Shown piece by piece: positions 32,411 through 46,255 of a DNA stretch of 64,000 bases. Positions within the stretch are counted from its first letter, which is position 1, and every line of letters begins with the position of its first letter. Both the position numbers and the translations under genes were made by a program. Source of the DNA: Certhia americana (Eukaryota > Chordata > Aves > Passeriformes > Certhiidae); contig CM031864.1 in the NCBI GenBank assembly GCA_018697195.1, positions 29,315,668 through 29,379,667 of the forward strand. The letters are read 5' to 3'. The notes under the pieces are model-generated. The model searched no databases. It was not told where the DNA came from and saw only the letters and a program-made list of their open reading frames with translations.

Positions 32411-35400
32411 AGGAGGAGAATGTTTGTGACTTTGCCTGTAGCATTTGGCACAGGGATGCTGGGGTGGGACAGTGTGTGGTTGTTCCAGAGCTGGTCCTGC
32501 CTGGATCTGCTCCAGACCCCACACACATCCCCAGAGCCTTGGCAGGGACAATTCCCTGGGGCCAGCAGTGGAGGGTGTCAGCTTATTGTGCCTGACATGA
32601 AGAAGGCTCAGAGATGAAGCCAAGGCACAGCACAAACACCAGCAACCCCCAACCTTGCTGGGGCAGATGTGCTGGCTGGGAGAGGGGAAGACGCTGGAAT
32701 GTGTCCCTGCTTTGCAGTGGCTTCCCTGCCTTCCTGCAGGAGGCAATGGCAATTCCTTCTGGAGGTGCAAGGCTCGCTGAGAGGGTGGACATGGACAGGA
32801 TGGTGGGTGGCTTTGTGTTAGTCCTGGCAGGGTCCTTGTCCTGTCCCACTTCACTCTTCCGAGGTGACACATTGTTTACTGCGGTGTATCTTGGCCCACC
32901 TGGGAGCATCACAGCCATCAGTGGCACCTGGGTGATGGGACATTATCTCACCTCTCTTCACCTGCAAAGCTGGGTCCCAACTGGTCTCACCTGGGCTTCC
33001 ATCCCACCTACATTTGAGCTCATTCTAGGGTCTCAGCTCCTGGTTTGGCTCTTTGTAGGAGGTTGGGCTATTCTGTTCCTCTGAGGCTCCCCTTTGTCCC
33101 TGCCTGGTGCATGAAGGCAGGAGGTGTTGCTCGGACTGAAGTAGCATCTCCCCTCCATCTGCTCTCCTGCATCACCCAGGGAAAGGAATATTTCCTCCTT
33201 GGGAACCCCTTTGGTGCTGCTGGCAGTAGTTGGATATTGTCCCACCCCAATCTTGGCTCTGTTATGGTGATGAGTGGGAAGTGCCTCTGTGATTTGGGGG
33301 CACTGATGCCTCCTGACCACTAAATCCCATCAAACCCCCAGGAGCTGGGATTTTTATTTGCACTGCTTAAGCACTTGGTTCCCTTTGTCCTGGCTGAGTT
33401 TAATTCCTCCTGTTGGGCATGTTAAGTAATTTTCTTACACTTTTAAGGATGCAAAAATTGTTATGCTGGTTGCACTTTTTAATTCTCAAATTGTAGAATT
33501 GCCACCCCCTTGCCTGGGGGCTGATGGCAGGCTGTGTAAATATTTAGTGTCTCTGCTCCCCTGGCATCAGCCTCTTGGTTTTCCCAGCCCACCTTCTCTG
33601 CCGTTGTCAGCAGGGCCTTGCTCCTCGGGCTCTGGAGGCTGACTTACACCCTGCTGGAGGTGATGGGTACAATATTACTGCTGCATCCGGGTGGGGAGTG
33701 GGTGCATCTCTGTGCTCATGTGTGTGAGGAGCAAAGCAATCCACAGCTTTGCTGTGACTGCCCGACAGCAGGGGATTTTTGCAGATGGGTTGCTTGGAAA
33801 AGGTTTCAGTGGCCTGGTGAAGATGGTTTTCTGGTGGAACACGGAGGGAAAGCAGGGCTGGATGTGGACTTGTTTGCCTTGGAGCTTCCCCGGTGCCCCC
33901 CGCAGGCATTTAGCTCGAAGCTGTGTGCCTTGGAGGTTCCCTGTCGCCCTGCGGAGCTGGAATGTGCATCCTCCGTGGCCAAGCCGGCAGATGGGGCTCC
34001 TGCCTACAGCGAGCTGCTCCGGAGGAGGCTGGAGAGCCGGGCATCCCTGGGCAGGCAGTGCTGGGGTGACCCAGGGATGCTTCCTGACCCCAGGCCCTCC
34101 CAGAAAGTTTTTGCTTCATTGCACAAGCTTTTTGTTCTTGCCTCCTCGTTGTCTCATCGCAGCTGAACTCAACATTTCCTCGAGGCTTTCCTTGCTGTGC
34201 TGAGCCTGGTCATGCCCCTGGACACTTGGGGTGCCTCAACCTCTGCTAAACTTCACCCCCCATCACCTGGCCCCAAAACATCTCTGAACTGCTCCTAGCC
34301 ACAAACTGGGGGACCCTTCCCCCTTGGAGGGATCCTTATGGTGCCAAAAGTGTAGAATTCATGCAGAGTTGTCAAGTCTTGGTGTTGCTGTCCCTTTTTC
34401 CTGGGCAGGGGGCTGAGCTCAGGTCAGGACCATGTTGGAGTAGAGAGTCTGCTCTGCTGGCAGCATGGATTTGCTGTCTGTTTAGAACTTCCTTCTCCTT
34501 TTTTAAAATAGAAGTGGTCTACATGTGATAGACCAGAGGGAGGTGTTTAGTTCAGAGCCTGTGGATGAATGCTTGTGTCCTGTGCTGTCCCCTCTGCTCC
34601 TGCTGTGCCTGAGCACCCCACAGCTGTATGGGATGTCCCACCCGCAGCAGCTGCCTGGCTTCTTCCCTGCTCTGAATGCCTCCAAAGGCATCTCCTGGCA
34701 TTGTGCTCCAGGGTGCTCATCTCCCCCTCTGAACTCTGGCACTCTCCTGCCCCTGGCCAGGTGTCCTGTGAGCATCCAGATGCAGCGTTCACTTTAATTG
34801 TTCAGCAGCATCTTTGATCAATAAATCATCCTCTGCCATCTCCAAAGTAATAAAATAAAAACCTCCTGGGTACCAAATGAGTTGGTGAAGATGAATGATT
34901 TTCTCATTGCCTAGCTCGAGCCGTAAAACATCCTCTTCCAGGCGTTGCCACTCCTGGCTCCTCATTCTCATCCTGCTTTACATCTCCCTGGGGAGAGCTC
35001 TGCTCCAAGGGACTTGAGGGATGGCCTGGTGCATTTGGCCCAGCTGGGAGATGACTGTCAGTATTGCTAGCTGCTGTGCTGCCTGGAAAGTGCTGCTGTG
35101 CTCTTGGAAGGGGATCAGGAGTGCTCTAGGCTCCATCCTGCCTCTTTCTGGCAGGCAGAGGAGGTTTGGGACAGGTCTCCTTGCCAGATCCATTCCTCCC
35201 TGGGCCATGATGCTGGAGATTCCTGCTGCCATCAGCTTCCCTGCTGGGTACTTTCTGAGGTGAGGGAAGAGGAGGTCTGGGGAGTACCTGAAGCTGTTTC
35301 TCTGAAAAATCACCAGTGACTCAGAGAGGGGGTGTGGGATTTACTTGATTTTGGATTTTATGTGAAGCCTAAGGGGCTTCAGCTGGAAGCAGCAGGATCC

Positions 35401-38400
35401 AGATTCGTAGAGCTGTGTGATGCCTGCTGCGGAGAGCTGTGGGTGCTTAAAAAACAAACTAATTCTGAGCTCAGGTAGTGAAAAACGCTGGAAAGAGAAG
35501 ACTATGGAGGGCTATGAAATAAAAATGAGCTTGTCTGTGCTCTGCCACCACGTTTGCAGCTCTGAGAGCTGGGAGCCCCACATGGGGGCTGGGGACTGTC
35601 TCAATGATGCTGCAAGTAGAAGCAACTCGTACTCATTAGGTGGGTTTAAGGCCTTTGATGATGTAATTAGGCAAATTGGGGAGGTTTGTGCCTTTCTGGA
35701 GCACAAGGAAGGGGATGGAAGGCAGTGGGTCACTACCCCATCCCTTTCTCCCCCCCTGAACAATTCTCCTCGCTGGCAGCAGTTGCAGTGGATTTGCACA
35801 GTAATTTTTCTTGGCTGCTGGGCAGGGTGAACTTCCCTCCAAAAATATCTGGGAAAGTCTGCTTTCCTTATCCCTGGCAGTGCTCGGGGGCTGAGGTGGG
35901 ACTGGCAGCTCATGGAGTTCCTCAGGAACACGGAGAGGTGGCAGGTTTGTGGTTTGCCTGATGATCCTCTTGTGTACAAAGACGGGCTTGGAAGGGCTGA
36001 ATGGATCCCTGACTCCAAATATGGGCCTTGAGTGCACCCAGCTCCCTGCCCTCAGGCTCCTGTATGCCCCCTGAGATGGCCAGTTCTTTATGCAGGAAAG
36101 GCAAACCCCTTCCTTATCCCAGTCCTCTCCAAAGCCACCATAACCTCCCCTGGCTGGCGGGATTCACATCTCCTTGATTTCTCTCTGATCTGACTAAAGA
36201 GCCAAGCCCTTGGTAAGGACACCTGAGTCCCCAGGCAGCAGCTTCCTGGTGGGACACCCCTGTGGGAAGGCACTAGGGATCACCACCCTGAGGGACATTT
36301 TATCCCATCCCCAGCCAGTGGGGATGCTCTTTGCTGTGTGTGCTGCTTGTTCTGTGTGCAGCTCCCTTGAGTCCTTGCTCTCAATTAGCTGTGTGTGATG
36401 AATCCCGCAGGTTAATTGTGTTTGTACATAAAGGAAAAAAAAAACCCAAACCACCAAACACTAAGGAGATGATCTGTCTGTTATTCTAAACTCATTGTGC
36501 TTTGTGATGAATTCAGTGCTGTTTCTGCTGGGTTTTTTTGCAACGGAGATGGTAGAACCACTCTGAGCTCCCACCTCTCATCCCAATGCTTCTCACTCCT
36601 GAATCCCTGCTCTTTTCAGTCTCACCGTGGCTGGGAACTCTGCAGACACCCCTTGGCCTGATGTCTTGGTCTGTTCCTCCTGTCTCCAATGGAGCTCGAA
36701 TTCTTTCTTGGAATTTTTGTTGTAAACTCCCTGCAGCTTTGGAAATGTTTCCAACACAGAAGCATCAGTGTATGTTTCGTGGGATCTCCCAGGGACTCAT
36801 AAAATCATCATTTTATGATTAAATCTGCTTTTGCTGCTGTAATAGAACTATTCTGCTGTTACTTGGACCTTTCTTGGAGATGCAGGTGATATCTGCTGTG
36901 ACAGGATCTGCTGGCACCATGGTGTGACCTCCCTCTTTGCAGCTGAGAATTTGGGAATTTTTTCCATAGCTATTTATGGATCATGGCAGGAACTGTTGTG
37001 TTTGGCACCTGAGGTGCTGGCAGCCTTAAGACTGCCTTGTGGGGGGATCAGGAGGAACACACATCGAGGGGAGGTGGATGAAAATTCTGACTGTCTTCCT
37101 TCAGCTGACAAAACAGTTTCCCCCACTAGGAAATTGTGGTGCTTCAATGCTCAGCTGTCTCAGGAGGCAAATAAAAGGTGATTATTCAGCATGGGAATGC
37201 AGAGCTGTGCTCTAGAGTGCTCCCAGGGTTGAGAACCTTGTAGTCCCAGGTGCACTGAAGTGACCTGGAGTGTTGGACCTGAGCAAGCACTGCCCACTGC
37301 TTCATCTCTCCCTTCAGCACCATCAGTGTGAGGGAAGTTGATCTGGTGCCTTGTCCCTGTTCTCTGCCTGAGTGATGCTGGGACAGGGACCTGCAGCTTC
37401 ATTTGCTGTCACAAACCCTTAGTGCCCTCCTAGGCTTGCACTGAAGACCCCCAGACACGAAACAGATGTCCTTGAGGCAGCTCCTGATACTGAGATGAGG
37501 AGGGATCTGTCCCTCCTGGGCTCCTGCACCTTTGGGGTGGCTTTGGTTCCCTGATAACCCAAAAGGACTTTGCAGCCTTGGTGCTTCAGGGTCCCACCAG
37601 AGCCTGTCTTAGGGCTTTTGCAAGCTCTGCTTTGCTCTTCATTGTTTCCCTTGGCAGCACAGCGAGGAGGGACAGCCCTGGAGTCCCAAAGTGGGAGGAA
37701 AAGATGGTGCCAAAGCCTTTCCCTGCTGTGCTACTTCCCCAGTCTGTGGGCAGAGGCTTTTAATGGGGACTCTGGGTGGTGATGGCTGCATCCATCTGCC
37801 TTTCAGCTGTAGCAAGATGTCCTGTGCCTGCCAGGCATTCTGCTGTTTCGAGGTGTCCCTCTTGTCTTGTTTCTCTGGCAGCATCTCCTTGCAGGGAGCA
37901 ATTAGCTCGGAGCTGGAGCAGTGGATGTTGCAGATGGGATGAAGGAAAGGGAGCTGGGGAGGGGACCTTGGTGCTGCCCTGTGCCTCTGGGGTGGGGGGA
38001 CCAGACCCCCAGGGCTGCCTGAGCTCTCTGCTGGTCCTAATTACAGGCTGGGCTGGCAGGAGACCCTTCCTGGCAGAATTGCTCCCAGGGTGGAGGAGAT
38101 GGCAGGAGAGCCACAGTGGCCTCTGCAAACAAGCCACCTCAGGGCTCTGGAGCTGTCCTTTGCTGTGCCAGCCTGGTGCCAGGCTGGGGCTGAGCTGGTG
38201 GGGCGGAAATGGCCTTTTTTTGGGGAAATGCTCTTTTGGTTTTCTTTTCCAAAAGGAGTGGGCTGTCTGGAACCCTTGAAGGCTCGTGGCAGTAGTGCCC
38301 AGCCTCATCCAGGGAGAGCTGTAAGGTGCTGAGAGATCTGGGGGTGCTCGTGCACCCATCCTTCAGGAATGCGAAGGCTGCACGAAGGGCATGGGCTGTG

Positions 38401-39600
38401 TACAGGAAATGGAGAGAACCCCAAGCTGCATCAGGACAGGCAGGTGAGGTATGGATGGCAGCTGGAGCTGCCTCCTGGGGGCCAGAAGGGCTCTGGCTCC
38501 TGCTAAAGCCACCCAAGGGTTCTGCTTTGCCGTGTGATGGAGAAATGGCCTTGGGAGTGTTGGCACAACTCCATGGCTGCCAGCTGGAAACGATAAGACA
38601 AAAAGCAACCCCCCTTGGTGTTCACTGCAGAGAGAGGGGGACAGGAAATGGATGTTCTCACTGAGCTTCAACCAAGGGGATAAGAGAAACAACAGGAGCA
38701 GGAAAAGCCAGGAGAGGAAGTGATTCATATGTTTAATTCACCCTCCAGTTCCTATTATCCCATTTTATTAGCGCTCCACAGCAGCATTCAGAGGCCCCAG
38801 CTGAGATCAGAGTCCCACACGTGCTCAGCCTGGGGTGGGAGGTGCAGTGAGGAGGGCCAGGAGCATCCTTCATCTGCAGGAAAACAAGATCATGGGGTGG
38901 AGTAACAGCTCTGCTGCCTGGGGAGGGACTGCACTCCTGATTCCTCCCAAGAAATGGGCAGTGAAGAGAGATGATTCCCTGGGGGATGCCCAAACCACTT
39001 TGTGTAAATCACTCTCCATCCCTGCATGTTTCTACTGCATCTGGGGCCATGCTTGGCTCTTTCCATCACATCTGTTGGGCCTGTGACAAGCACCTGGGTC
39101 ATCTGCTGCCCTAAACCTCCCAGGTTTGTATTTCAGAGCTGCAGCAGTTGTAGCCAAGTTTCCCCCAGGGCTGGCAGCAGGAGGGCAGCTGCACCCCAGC
39201 TGTGCAATGGGAGGTTTCAGAGGAAGAGGAATGAGGGATCTGCTCTCCATAATCCCCATGTTGGACACTGGGTGGAACTCAAAAGAGCACCTCAAGGCAG
39301 TGCCTTGTGCAGCAAACATTTATTTAACCATCTGCTGTCTGCACTGAATGAGATTGGCACTGAGCAGAGCTGGCCAGAAGTGGAAGAAAATTGTCTCCCG
39401 TGGCAGCAAGGTGGAAGTGGGTTCTACTGGGCTCAGGGCAGGCAGAAACCCCCCCTGAAGTGAGGGTGAAACCCTGGGGGTGTCTGGTATGGGGCAGCTT
39501 TAATGCTTTGGAGCTGGTGGGGGTCAGCAGGCAGATTTACAGTAGGGGTCCGTGTGCTTATAATGAAATGGAAGAGAACAACATTGTGCAAAACACAGAT
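30004..39600. other. Intergenic region, unique sequence
   Basis: No supported gene. A small CpG-enriched patch lies at 30880-31180, a 29-A tract at 32379-32407, and AT-rich conserved-looking patches at 33340-33540, 34790-34975 and 35440-35680. The patch at 34789-34971 carries an unusual 60-codon minus-strand frame. A LRDLGVLV string near 38326 recalls CR1 reverse transcriptase but is too short to assign. Confidence 0.6.
32379..32407 (+). repeat. A29 homopolymer tract
   Basis: Twenty-nine consecutive A residues. No AATAAA lies in the 30 nt before it and no intron-less gene copy was recognised upstream, so a processed pseudogene origin is not supported. Confidence 0.95.
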
Positions 39601-39607
39601 TTTATAG

Positions 39608-39672
39608 TCACAAAATATCCTGAGCTGGAAGGGACCGACAAGGATCATTGAGCCCAACTCCTGGCCCTGCAC
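39608..39672 (-). mobile_element. CR1 3'-end remnant
   Basis: GAGCTGGAAGGGACCGACAA then GGATCATTGAGCCCAACTCC is the complement of the standard CR1 tail. The more 5' part is not recognisable beyond the CCTGCACAG block. Confidence 0.75.
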
Positions 39673-41537
39673 AGTCCCAAAATTCACACCATGTGCCTGG
39701 GAGTGTTATATAGCATAGTTTACTCAGCAAGACAGTGCAAGGAAAGGCTTTTTTCATGTAGGAAACAGTATTTTTTAATGTAGGAAACTGCCTCCTAGGT
39801 CCCCTGGGTTGCTGTGGGTCTCTTTGAGGCTGGAACCAGGCAGCCAAATCCCCAAGGCCTGCCCTGGCAGAAGAGCAAAGCTCATGACAGGCTCTGACAT
39901 GTTCCTGGGGAAAGGTAGGAGAAAGATGGGCATTACAGGGTGGTAGTTTTATCTCCAGTCTGTAGAATGAAAAAGGAAGATGTCCCTGGTGGCACTGAGT
40001 TGCACCCAAGCAGAGGGATGTGGTGCTCATTGATCCACCCTGGAAAAGAGCCAGAGAGGAGAAGCAGGTCCAGGCACCTGGAGACCAAGAGGGGGCAAGT
40101 TCACCCTGTCCCTGGAGTGGTTTGAGGGGAAACCAGCCCCACAAAACCTTTAATGGGATCCAGCAGGCCATGACATCCCATCCTTCGTGCTTAGCAGCTG
40201 TCCTTTTCTGATTAGCATCAGCATCCTAAATAAGGGTCTAATTTGCAACTTCCTGGGCTGGGATTGAGTGCCTGAATGCAGGGGCCAGTGCCTGGTGTCA
40301 GCCTGTGCTGCTTGTGCCCTGTGCTGTAGGTGCTCCTCCAACCAGGGCTCCAGAACAGTTTCCCAGCAACAATTCCCTCAGCTCCTGGCTGCCTTCAGCT
40401 GGAACTGCCCAAATGTGAGCTCCGAGGGAAGGCAACAGTGGAACTGAATCTGCTGAAATCCTGGGCTGGAAAGCTGAATCCTCTCCTTGCTGTCCTCAGA
40501 GCAAAGCACCAGCTCTTGTTTTGGATCACCATTTCCATAGGAGGAGGAGGTGCAGGCATCCCTAAGGTGAAATCCTGAGGGAAACAGGGAGAAGCTTTTC
40601 GAAGCCCTGCCCAGCTGAGGTGGGGTTGGGTCCTGCAGAAGAAAGGGAGATGAGAGCAGAGAGACTCAGCTTCAGCTCATGAGAACAATTTCTTTTCCCC
40701 CTTATTCCATTGCTCAGTCCAGGTCTGAATTTCCAGATTTTAAAAATAGTGCAGTAGCTTCTGTTCCCCATCAGCTGGGTAACAGGCTGTGCTCAAAGCT
40801 GGTACATGTTTCTGTGTTTCCCCTGCCTTCTTATAATCTTCATTTTTCACGTACTTTTGGGACCGCAGGTTCTCCTTGGCACAGTCAATTTCACCACTCC
40901 AGGTTTGGCCTAGAGGAATTCACAGCTGGGCTGCCTCAAGAAGACATTCCAGCACCCTGCTGGCCTCTGGGAAATGCCTGGGGCCTGGACTGGCACACTG
41001 GCATTTAGCTGAGGAAAGCTGTGGTGCCTTTCTATGTGCTGCAGGTGATGTTTTTCCTCTGGGGTTAACAGCTTCCCCTGGATTTAGCTGAAATATCTGG
41101 ATCCAAATTTCCTCAATTGTTTTCAAGTTTCCCTTGAAACCTCATTTTTCCTGGAAGACACATTGGGAGAGCTGTTTTAAAGCTGATAAGAGCTGGCTCA
41201 GAGCTCCCAGCTTTCATAAATACGGCTGCTGACAGCTGCTCCTGTAAGGCTTTAACACCCATTGTCAGTGGCTCCAGCAAGCAGAGGGATCAGAGCAGCT
41301 TAGGATATGTGCTGGTCTGAGGTGAGCAGCTTGGGAATTAGATGGAAGCACTGGGAGCACAGCTATGGCTCTGCAGGCTGCTGCAGATCCTCACCCTGCT
41401 CCCTGAGCCTCTCCCTGAGCAGTGCTGCATGCCCAGCAGAAGAGAGGAAGCCAGGATTTGTCTTTATGGGGCCTGAGTCTGCTTTGCCTAAAGCTGGGCT
41501 AAAAGAGGGATTTACCTCTGGTCAGGGGTGGGAATTG

Positions 41538-41662
41538 CAGAACAATTTAGGTTGTGAGGGACCTTGAAGACCATCTGGTTCCATTCCACTGCCATGGACA
41601 GGGACACCTCCCACTCCAAACCCTCTCCAACGTGGCCTGGAACCCTTCCAGGGATGGGATAA
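41538..41662 (-). mobile_element. CR1 3'-end fragment
   Basis: The plus strand reads GGTTGTGAGGGACCTTGAAG, ACCATCTGGTTCCATTCCAC, CATGGACAGGGACACCTCCC and CCTTCCAGGGATGGG in the usual order for a reverse-complement CR1 tail. Confidence 0.85.
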
Positions 41663-42394
41663 AGCATTCCATAGGATGGGGACTTTGCAGGACTCTTGTC
41701 TGAAGGGGGAGTGACCCACTCTAAGGAGGTGACTCTGCATCTGTACAAGTCCTGACTGTCCCCCCAGGAGTGCCATGGGGCAAGGAAAAATTCTGTTTGG
41801 TGTAGAGGAGAGACTGCTCAGAGACTGGGATTGAGGGAAAAACTGCACCAGGAGGAGAGAGGTGCCAAAAGGAGCTCTTCAGCATTATAAGTTTCCCTTG
41901 TATATATATCTCTGGGTGCCTCCTGCAGTGAGGCTCCCTCCCTGCCTTCTGGCAAGAGGATCCTGTTTGGCTCTGTTTAGACATTATTGCACTAATATTG
42001 TTGTTTATCATGTGTTGGAACTGTGCCTGCAAGCCTGAGCAGCCCTGGGGATTCTGGCTGCCTTGCTGGTGCGTGCCTCTCTGTTCACTGGGCAGGATCA
42101 TCCCCCATGGAAACAGCACTGGGGCTCCCTGGGGACGCCCCTCACCAGCTCTCAGCTTTGCTCACAGGGTCTTTAGCTCTTTGGTGTGCTCAGATAAATC
42201 CGGGGTAGGCTGGCAGTATGGCTGGACCTGGCATGGTGGCTGTGCAGTGCCCCCCTCTGTGGTGTTAAGGTCATTTTGCAGCCCTCTGGCTTCAAATCCG
42301 TGGGTCAGATCCCACTGGGGGAGCCACTGTCTCTGTAAATCCATTGGTTAAAGGCTTGGGGAGTGAAATCCAGTTTGTTTCTATCCAACAAAGA

Positions 42395-42470
42395 GGATAG
42401 AAAGGATTTGGACTAGATGATCTTGTGGGTATCTTCTAACCCAGGTGATTCTATTCCATGATGTTTTGCA
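42395..42470 (+). mobile_element. CR1 3'-end remnant, plus orientation
   Basis: GGACTAGATGATCTTGTGGG, then CTTCTAACCCAGGTGATTCT and ATTCCATGAT at the end, the typical CR1 terminus. Less than 80 bp remain. Confidence 0.8.
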
Positions 42471-45400
42471 CTAAATTCCTCTTGATCCAAGCAGGTGATT
42501 TAGGCTGGAGCTGCCAAGCCACAGGACATCCTGAATGAGTGGATTAGGCACAGCCTGTGAAAATTCCTGGGGCTGCTGAGCTTCAGGTGCTCGGGTGGAT
42601 GTGTTTGGAACAGGGATATCAGATGGCTTTTGAGCTTCCTGGATTTCCCTACTCTGGGAGTTGGGGTGAGGATGAAACTCTGCCTGACTCCTGCTTCTGG
42701 TCCAGGCCAGGGCTGGAAAAGACAGGGGAGATGAAGGCAGATTGGGCATTTGCTGAGCTGCTCTTGACAGGGCCCTCAGAAGGCCCTGCTCATCCTCTGG
42801 CATCCTACAAACCTTGTGTGGAAAAGGCAAAACTGTTAAATGTTGACTTTTTTCCATAACAGATTGTGACAAACTGGCTGCCTACTGCAGCTGAAGGTGC
42901 TGAACCCCCCCTTCACCTGGTGGAGGTAAATGTTTTATGAGGGAAGGGCATACAACTGATAACATCACAAATATAATACAATAAAAACAATGATTTAGGA
43001 ACTATGCTTCACTTGAATAGGACTGAAATCAGGAGAACTTGTCTTGAGTAGAACGGTTTCTGGTCCATTTCAGTGTTACTGTAAGTGCAGGAACATTACA
43101 AGATGTTTGTTTCTGGGAGCATTTGGGACCCAGCCCTAAGCTGTACTCATTAAAAATATTTTTAATAATTCACTAATATTTTAATAATGTGAAAACCAAC
43201 AAAGCTGCTGGTGAGGTCTGCAGCTGGTGGAGGAGCTGAAGAGGACAAAATGCTGCTGCTGTTGGGTGTTCGGGAGCATTTTGTTCCAGTTCTTGGGTGG
43301 AAAACAGTGTCTGGAGAGGAGTAGGGGCTTTGGAAAATCCATCCAATCCTGGCTCACAACCACCTGGGATGAGCCCTGGGGCTGGGGAGAAGCTGCCAGC
43401 AGGTACCAAGGGGCATGTTAAAAATACCCACATTTTAAGGCTACTGTTTTTATTTATTCTCTTGGGATAATACCCTGTTCTGCTCTGCAGTCAGGGGGAT
43501 GCTGAGAAGTTGTCTTGGAGCAGATTCAAAAAACATGACTGAAGGTTTGTTGGGGAAAGTGCCACACAGCCAAAGCACCTGAGAAACACCTCAGGGAGGG
43601 GGTGACTTGATCTGTCTCTTGGTTTGCCACCAGACTTTGAGGGTGAGGATCCCTCCTGCCCAAGCATGAGGAGTTTTCTGGAGGAGCTGGGAAGATGCTG
43701 TCAGGATGATTGAGCTGGAGGCAGCGCTGCCCTCTCAGGGACTCTGCCCTGTTGTGCCTCCCTTCAAACCCTCCAGATCAGCTGTGGATAAGGAGCAGGG
43801 TGGCTCTGGGGAGTTGCCTCAGCTGGGACATTGCTGTGGGAGCAGGGAAGGAGGAGACTGGGCAGCACAGCAGGAGCAGCTTTGCCCTGGTCTGGCGATA
43901 ACACCCCGGGGCACTTGTCTGGGTTGGCTTTTCTGTGTGTGTGGACACCACAGAGCTTCGCCAAAGAGGTTATTGCAGGGAGCTAATTGACTTTCCATCA
44001 TCTCCTCGGGTCCTTTGGCGAGTGAAACGACTAAAACGCTGCCGCAGGCTTCCCAGTAAACAATGAGCAGTTGGTTTCACATGGCTCCCTGTCAAAAATC
44101 CCAAACTGGAAAGGCAGGAAAACAAACAATCAGATCAGAAAGAAATGGGTTTTTGGCACCGGTTCCCTCTGTGTTGACTGGGCTGTGAGACAGACCCTGA
44201 GAAATGGCTCAGATTTGAGTCAAGCAGCTCAGGCACGGATGGGGAGGGTGGGGAAGTGGATAAAAATGTCTCTGTGCTGAAATGCAGGCACCTGCAGTCG
44301 CCGAGGAACAGGGGAAGTGCACAGGTCCCTCTGCGCTTTCCACATGGCAGAGACATTTCAAACACAGGAGGCTGGGTAGTGAAGCAGAACAAGTGCCAGG
44401 AAAATATGTGCTCCAGCTAAAAGATGGGATTTGGGAAGTGGAGAACAGCACTTGTTTCATAAACGGAATATAAACTAAGGGTCTGAGGTTGAGCAGGCAG
44501 GGCAAAGACATCTCCTGTGTGCTCGGGTTTCAGTGATAGACTGGAGCTGCTGCCTTTTTGGTCATAAACCAGTTGACAAAATTTGGTGAGAGAAAATTCA
44601 GAGGAAAATTTGCTGATTTTTTTTTTTTTTTCCCTTGCAGTCTGCAATAGCTGATGGGTAAATGTGATTTTTAGGAGTTTTTTCAGACAAATTTAGTGCT
44701 TCTTGACAGTCAGGATGCAGCTTCCTTGTGATTCAGCTGGCCAAAAGTATGGTCCCAAAAGAGAAAGGTCCATGTTTTTGTCTGTCTCCCACAGCATTCC
44801 GGTATTTTTCTTATGCAACCTCATCTCATAAATTTATTACTGAAAATGTTTATATTTTTTTTTTTTTTTATTTTCCAGGGAGGATTGTCTGGTTTTGGAA
44901 AAGTTCCTACTTCAGGAAAGTTTAGTCTCACTTTACATAAACATCCTGAGATGTAGGACGATTTTTATTCTCCTCTGGCCTTGTTAGCGTTGATATTATT
45001 GTGAGAGAGTAAATATTATTAAAGATGTTTCAAGTTTCATGGGCTCTCCTGTTGTTAAATAGAAGTGTGTAGTTTGGCACAGGCAGGTCCTGGGGAACAA
45101 ACTTTAGTGTGAGCATGTGGCATTTTCTGGAAGGCGCTTTTTTCACCCCAAGGTACAATTCTGAGTATTTACCAGCTGTGGAAGGCACACACAGCACCCC
45201 TTGCCCAATTTCTCTTCCCTATGGCAATTGCAACTTCCTCTCTCCAGGGCAGCAGGACTTGTTCCTGATGGAAGCCCGTGGATGTCTGGGTCTCTCCAGC
45301 TCTCACCACCTGATGGGACCAGCAGACAATTTGGCAGCTGGGTTGAAGGTTTTGCTGAGTACATGGGCTTCTTTGTTTTTAAAGATGCTTTCAGCTGGCC

Positions 45401-45954
45401 CTGGGCTTCATCTCTTGTCTCTTCAGCTCTGTTTAAAATCCTCACAGGCTTATTTGGTAGAAAAAAAATACATGGATCAGCTTGAAAGCCACGAGCATGC
45501 TACTCAAAAGAGGCAAAAAGAGCTGAAGTTTCTGATCCAGACTGGTCAATTTTACAGGTACTGATGGCCCCGGAGGGGGTGAGGAGCTGGACCCCACCAC
45601 TAATTCCTCCTGGGGAGTGGAAGGTGGGTGATGCTATCCTGCTGCAGCTTCCCTGGGAGGGAAGATGGTCCCTGAGTGATGTTCCCTGATGTGCTGTGGG
45701 TCCTAAGCACAGGACAGAGAGGTCTGGGTGCTCTCCTCCCCCAGGAGGGCAGGGTGAGATGTTGTGATGCCTGCATCACGATGGGCACTGCAGAAGGTGG
45801 AGGCATCACCCCCAAGAACACTGTTGGTCTACTCATGCTTGGCAGAAAGCAGCGAAAAGTCAGCTTGAAGTAGGCACTATTGCTAAAGTGCCTGGGGAAG
45901 TGCAGACCTTGCACGGGGGTCCCTTCCCAGTCTCAAGAAGGCAGCTACTTCCTC

Positions 45955-46255
45955 CAGCCCACCTCACTGGTGTTTGTCTCGCCTGCTTTCAAATCCCTGC
46001 AGCTTCCCTGTTGTCTATCCCACAGTTTAAATAATCCTTACCACTGAGGTGTTTTTTTCTAGTCTAATCTACAATTTACAGCCTTGTCCTGTCCCCTGTG
46101 GGGATGCAGAACAATTTGTTCCCACACCCTTTGCAGCAACCCTCTACATAATTGAAGACTGCTACCAAATCTCTTCTGATTTCCAGACTAGACAAATCCA
46201 GTTTTTCCAGACAATTTTTTCCCCCAACAGCTTGTGTTTTTCTGGCCTATGACTG
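45955..46255 (-). mobile_element. Older CR1/L3-like LINE remnant
   Basis: The plus strand has TTTACAGCCTTGTCCTGTCC, GCAGCAACCCTCTACATAAT, TGAAGACTGCTACCAAATCT and a diverged CAGACTAGACAAATCCAGTT, the order found in reverse-complement ancient CR1-family elements. It is more diverged than the other copies. The family assignment is tentative. Confidence 0.5.

Noticed and set aside
38326..38400. LRDLGVLV string as a CR1 reverse-transcriptase fragment
   Set aside because: Only about eight residues resemble CR1, and the flanks do not follow the element.
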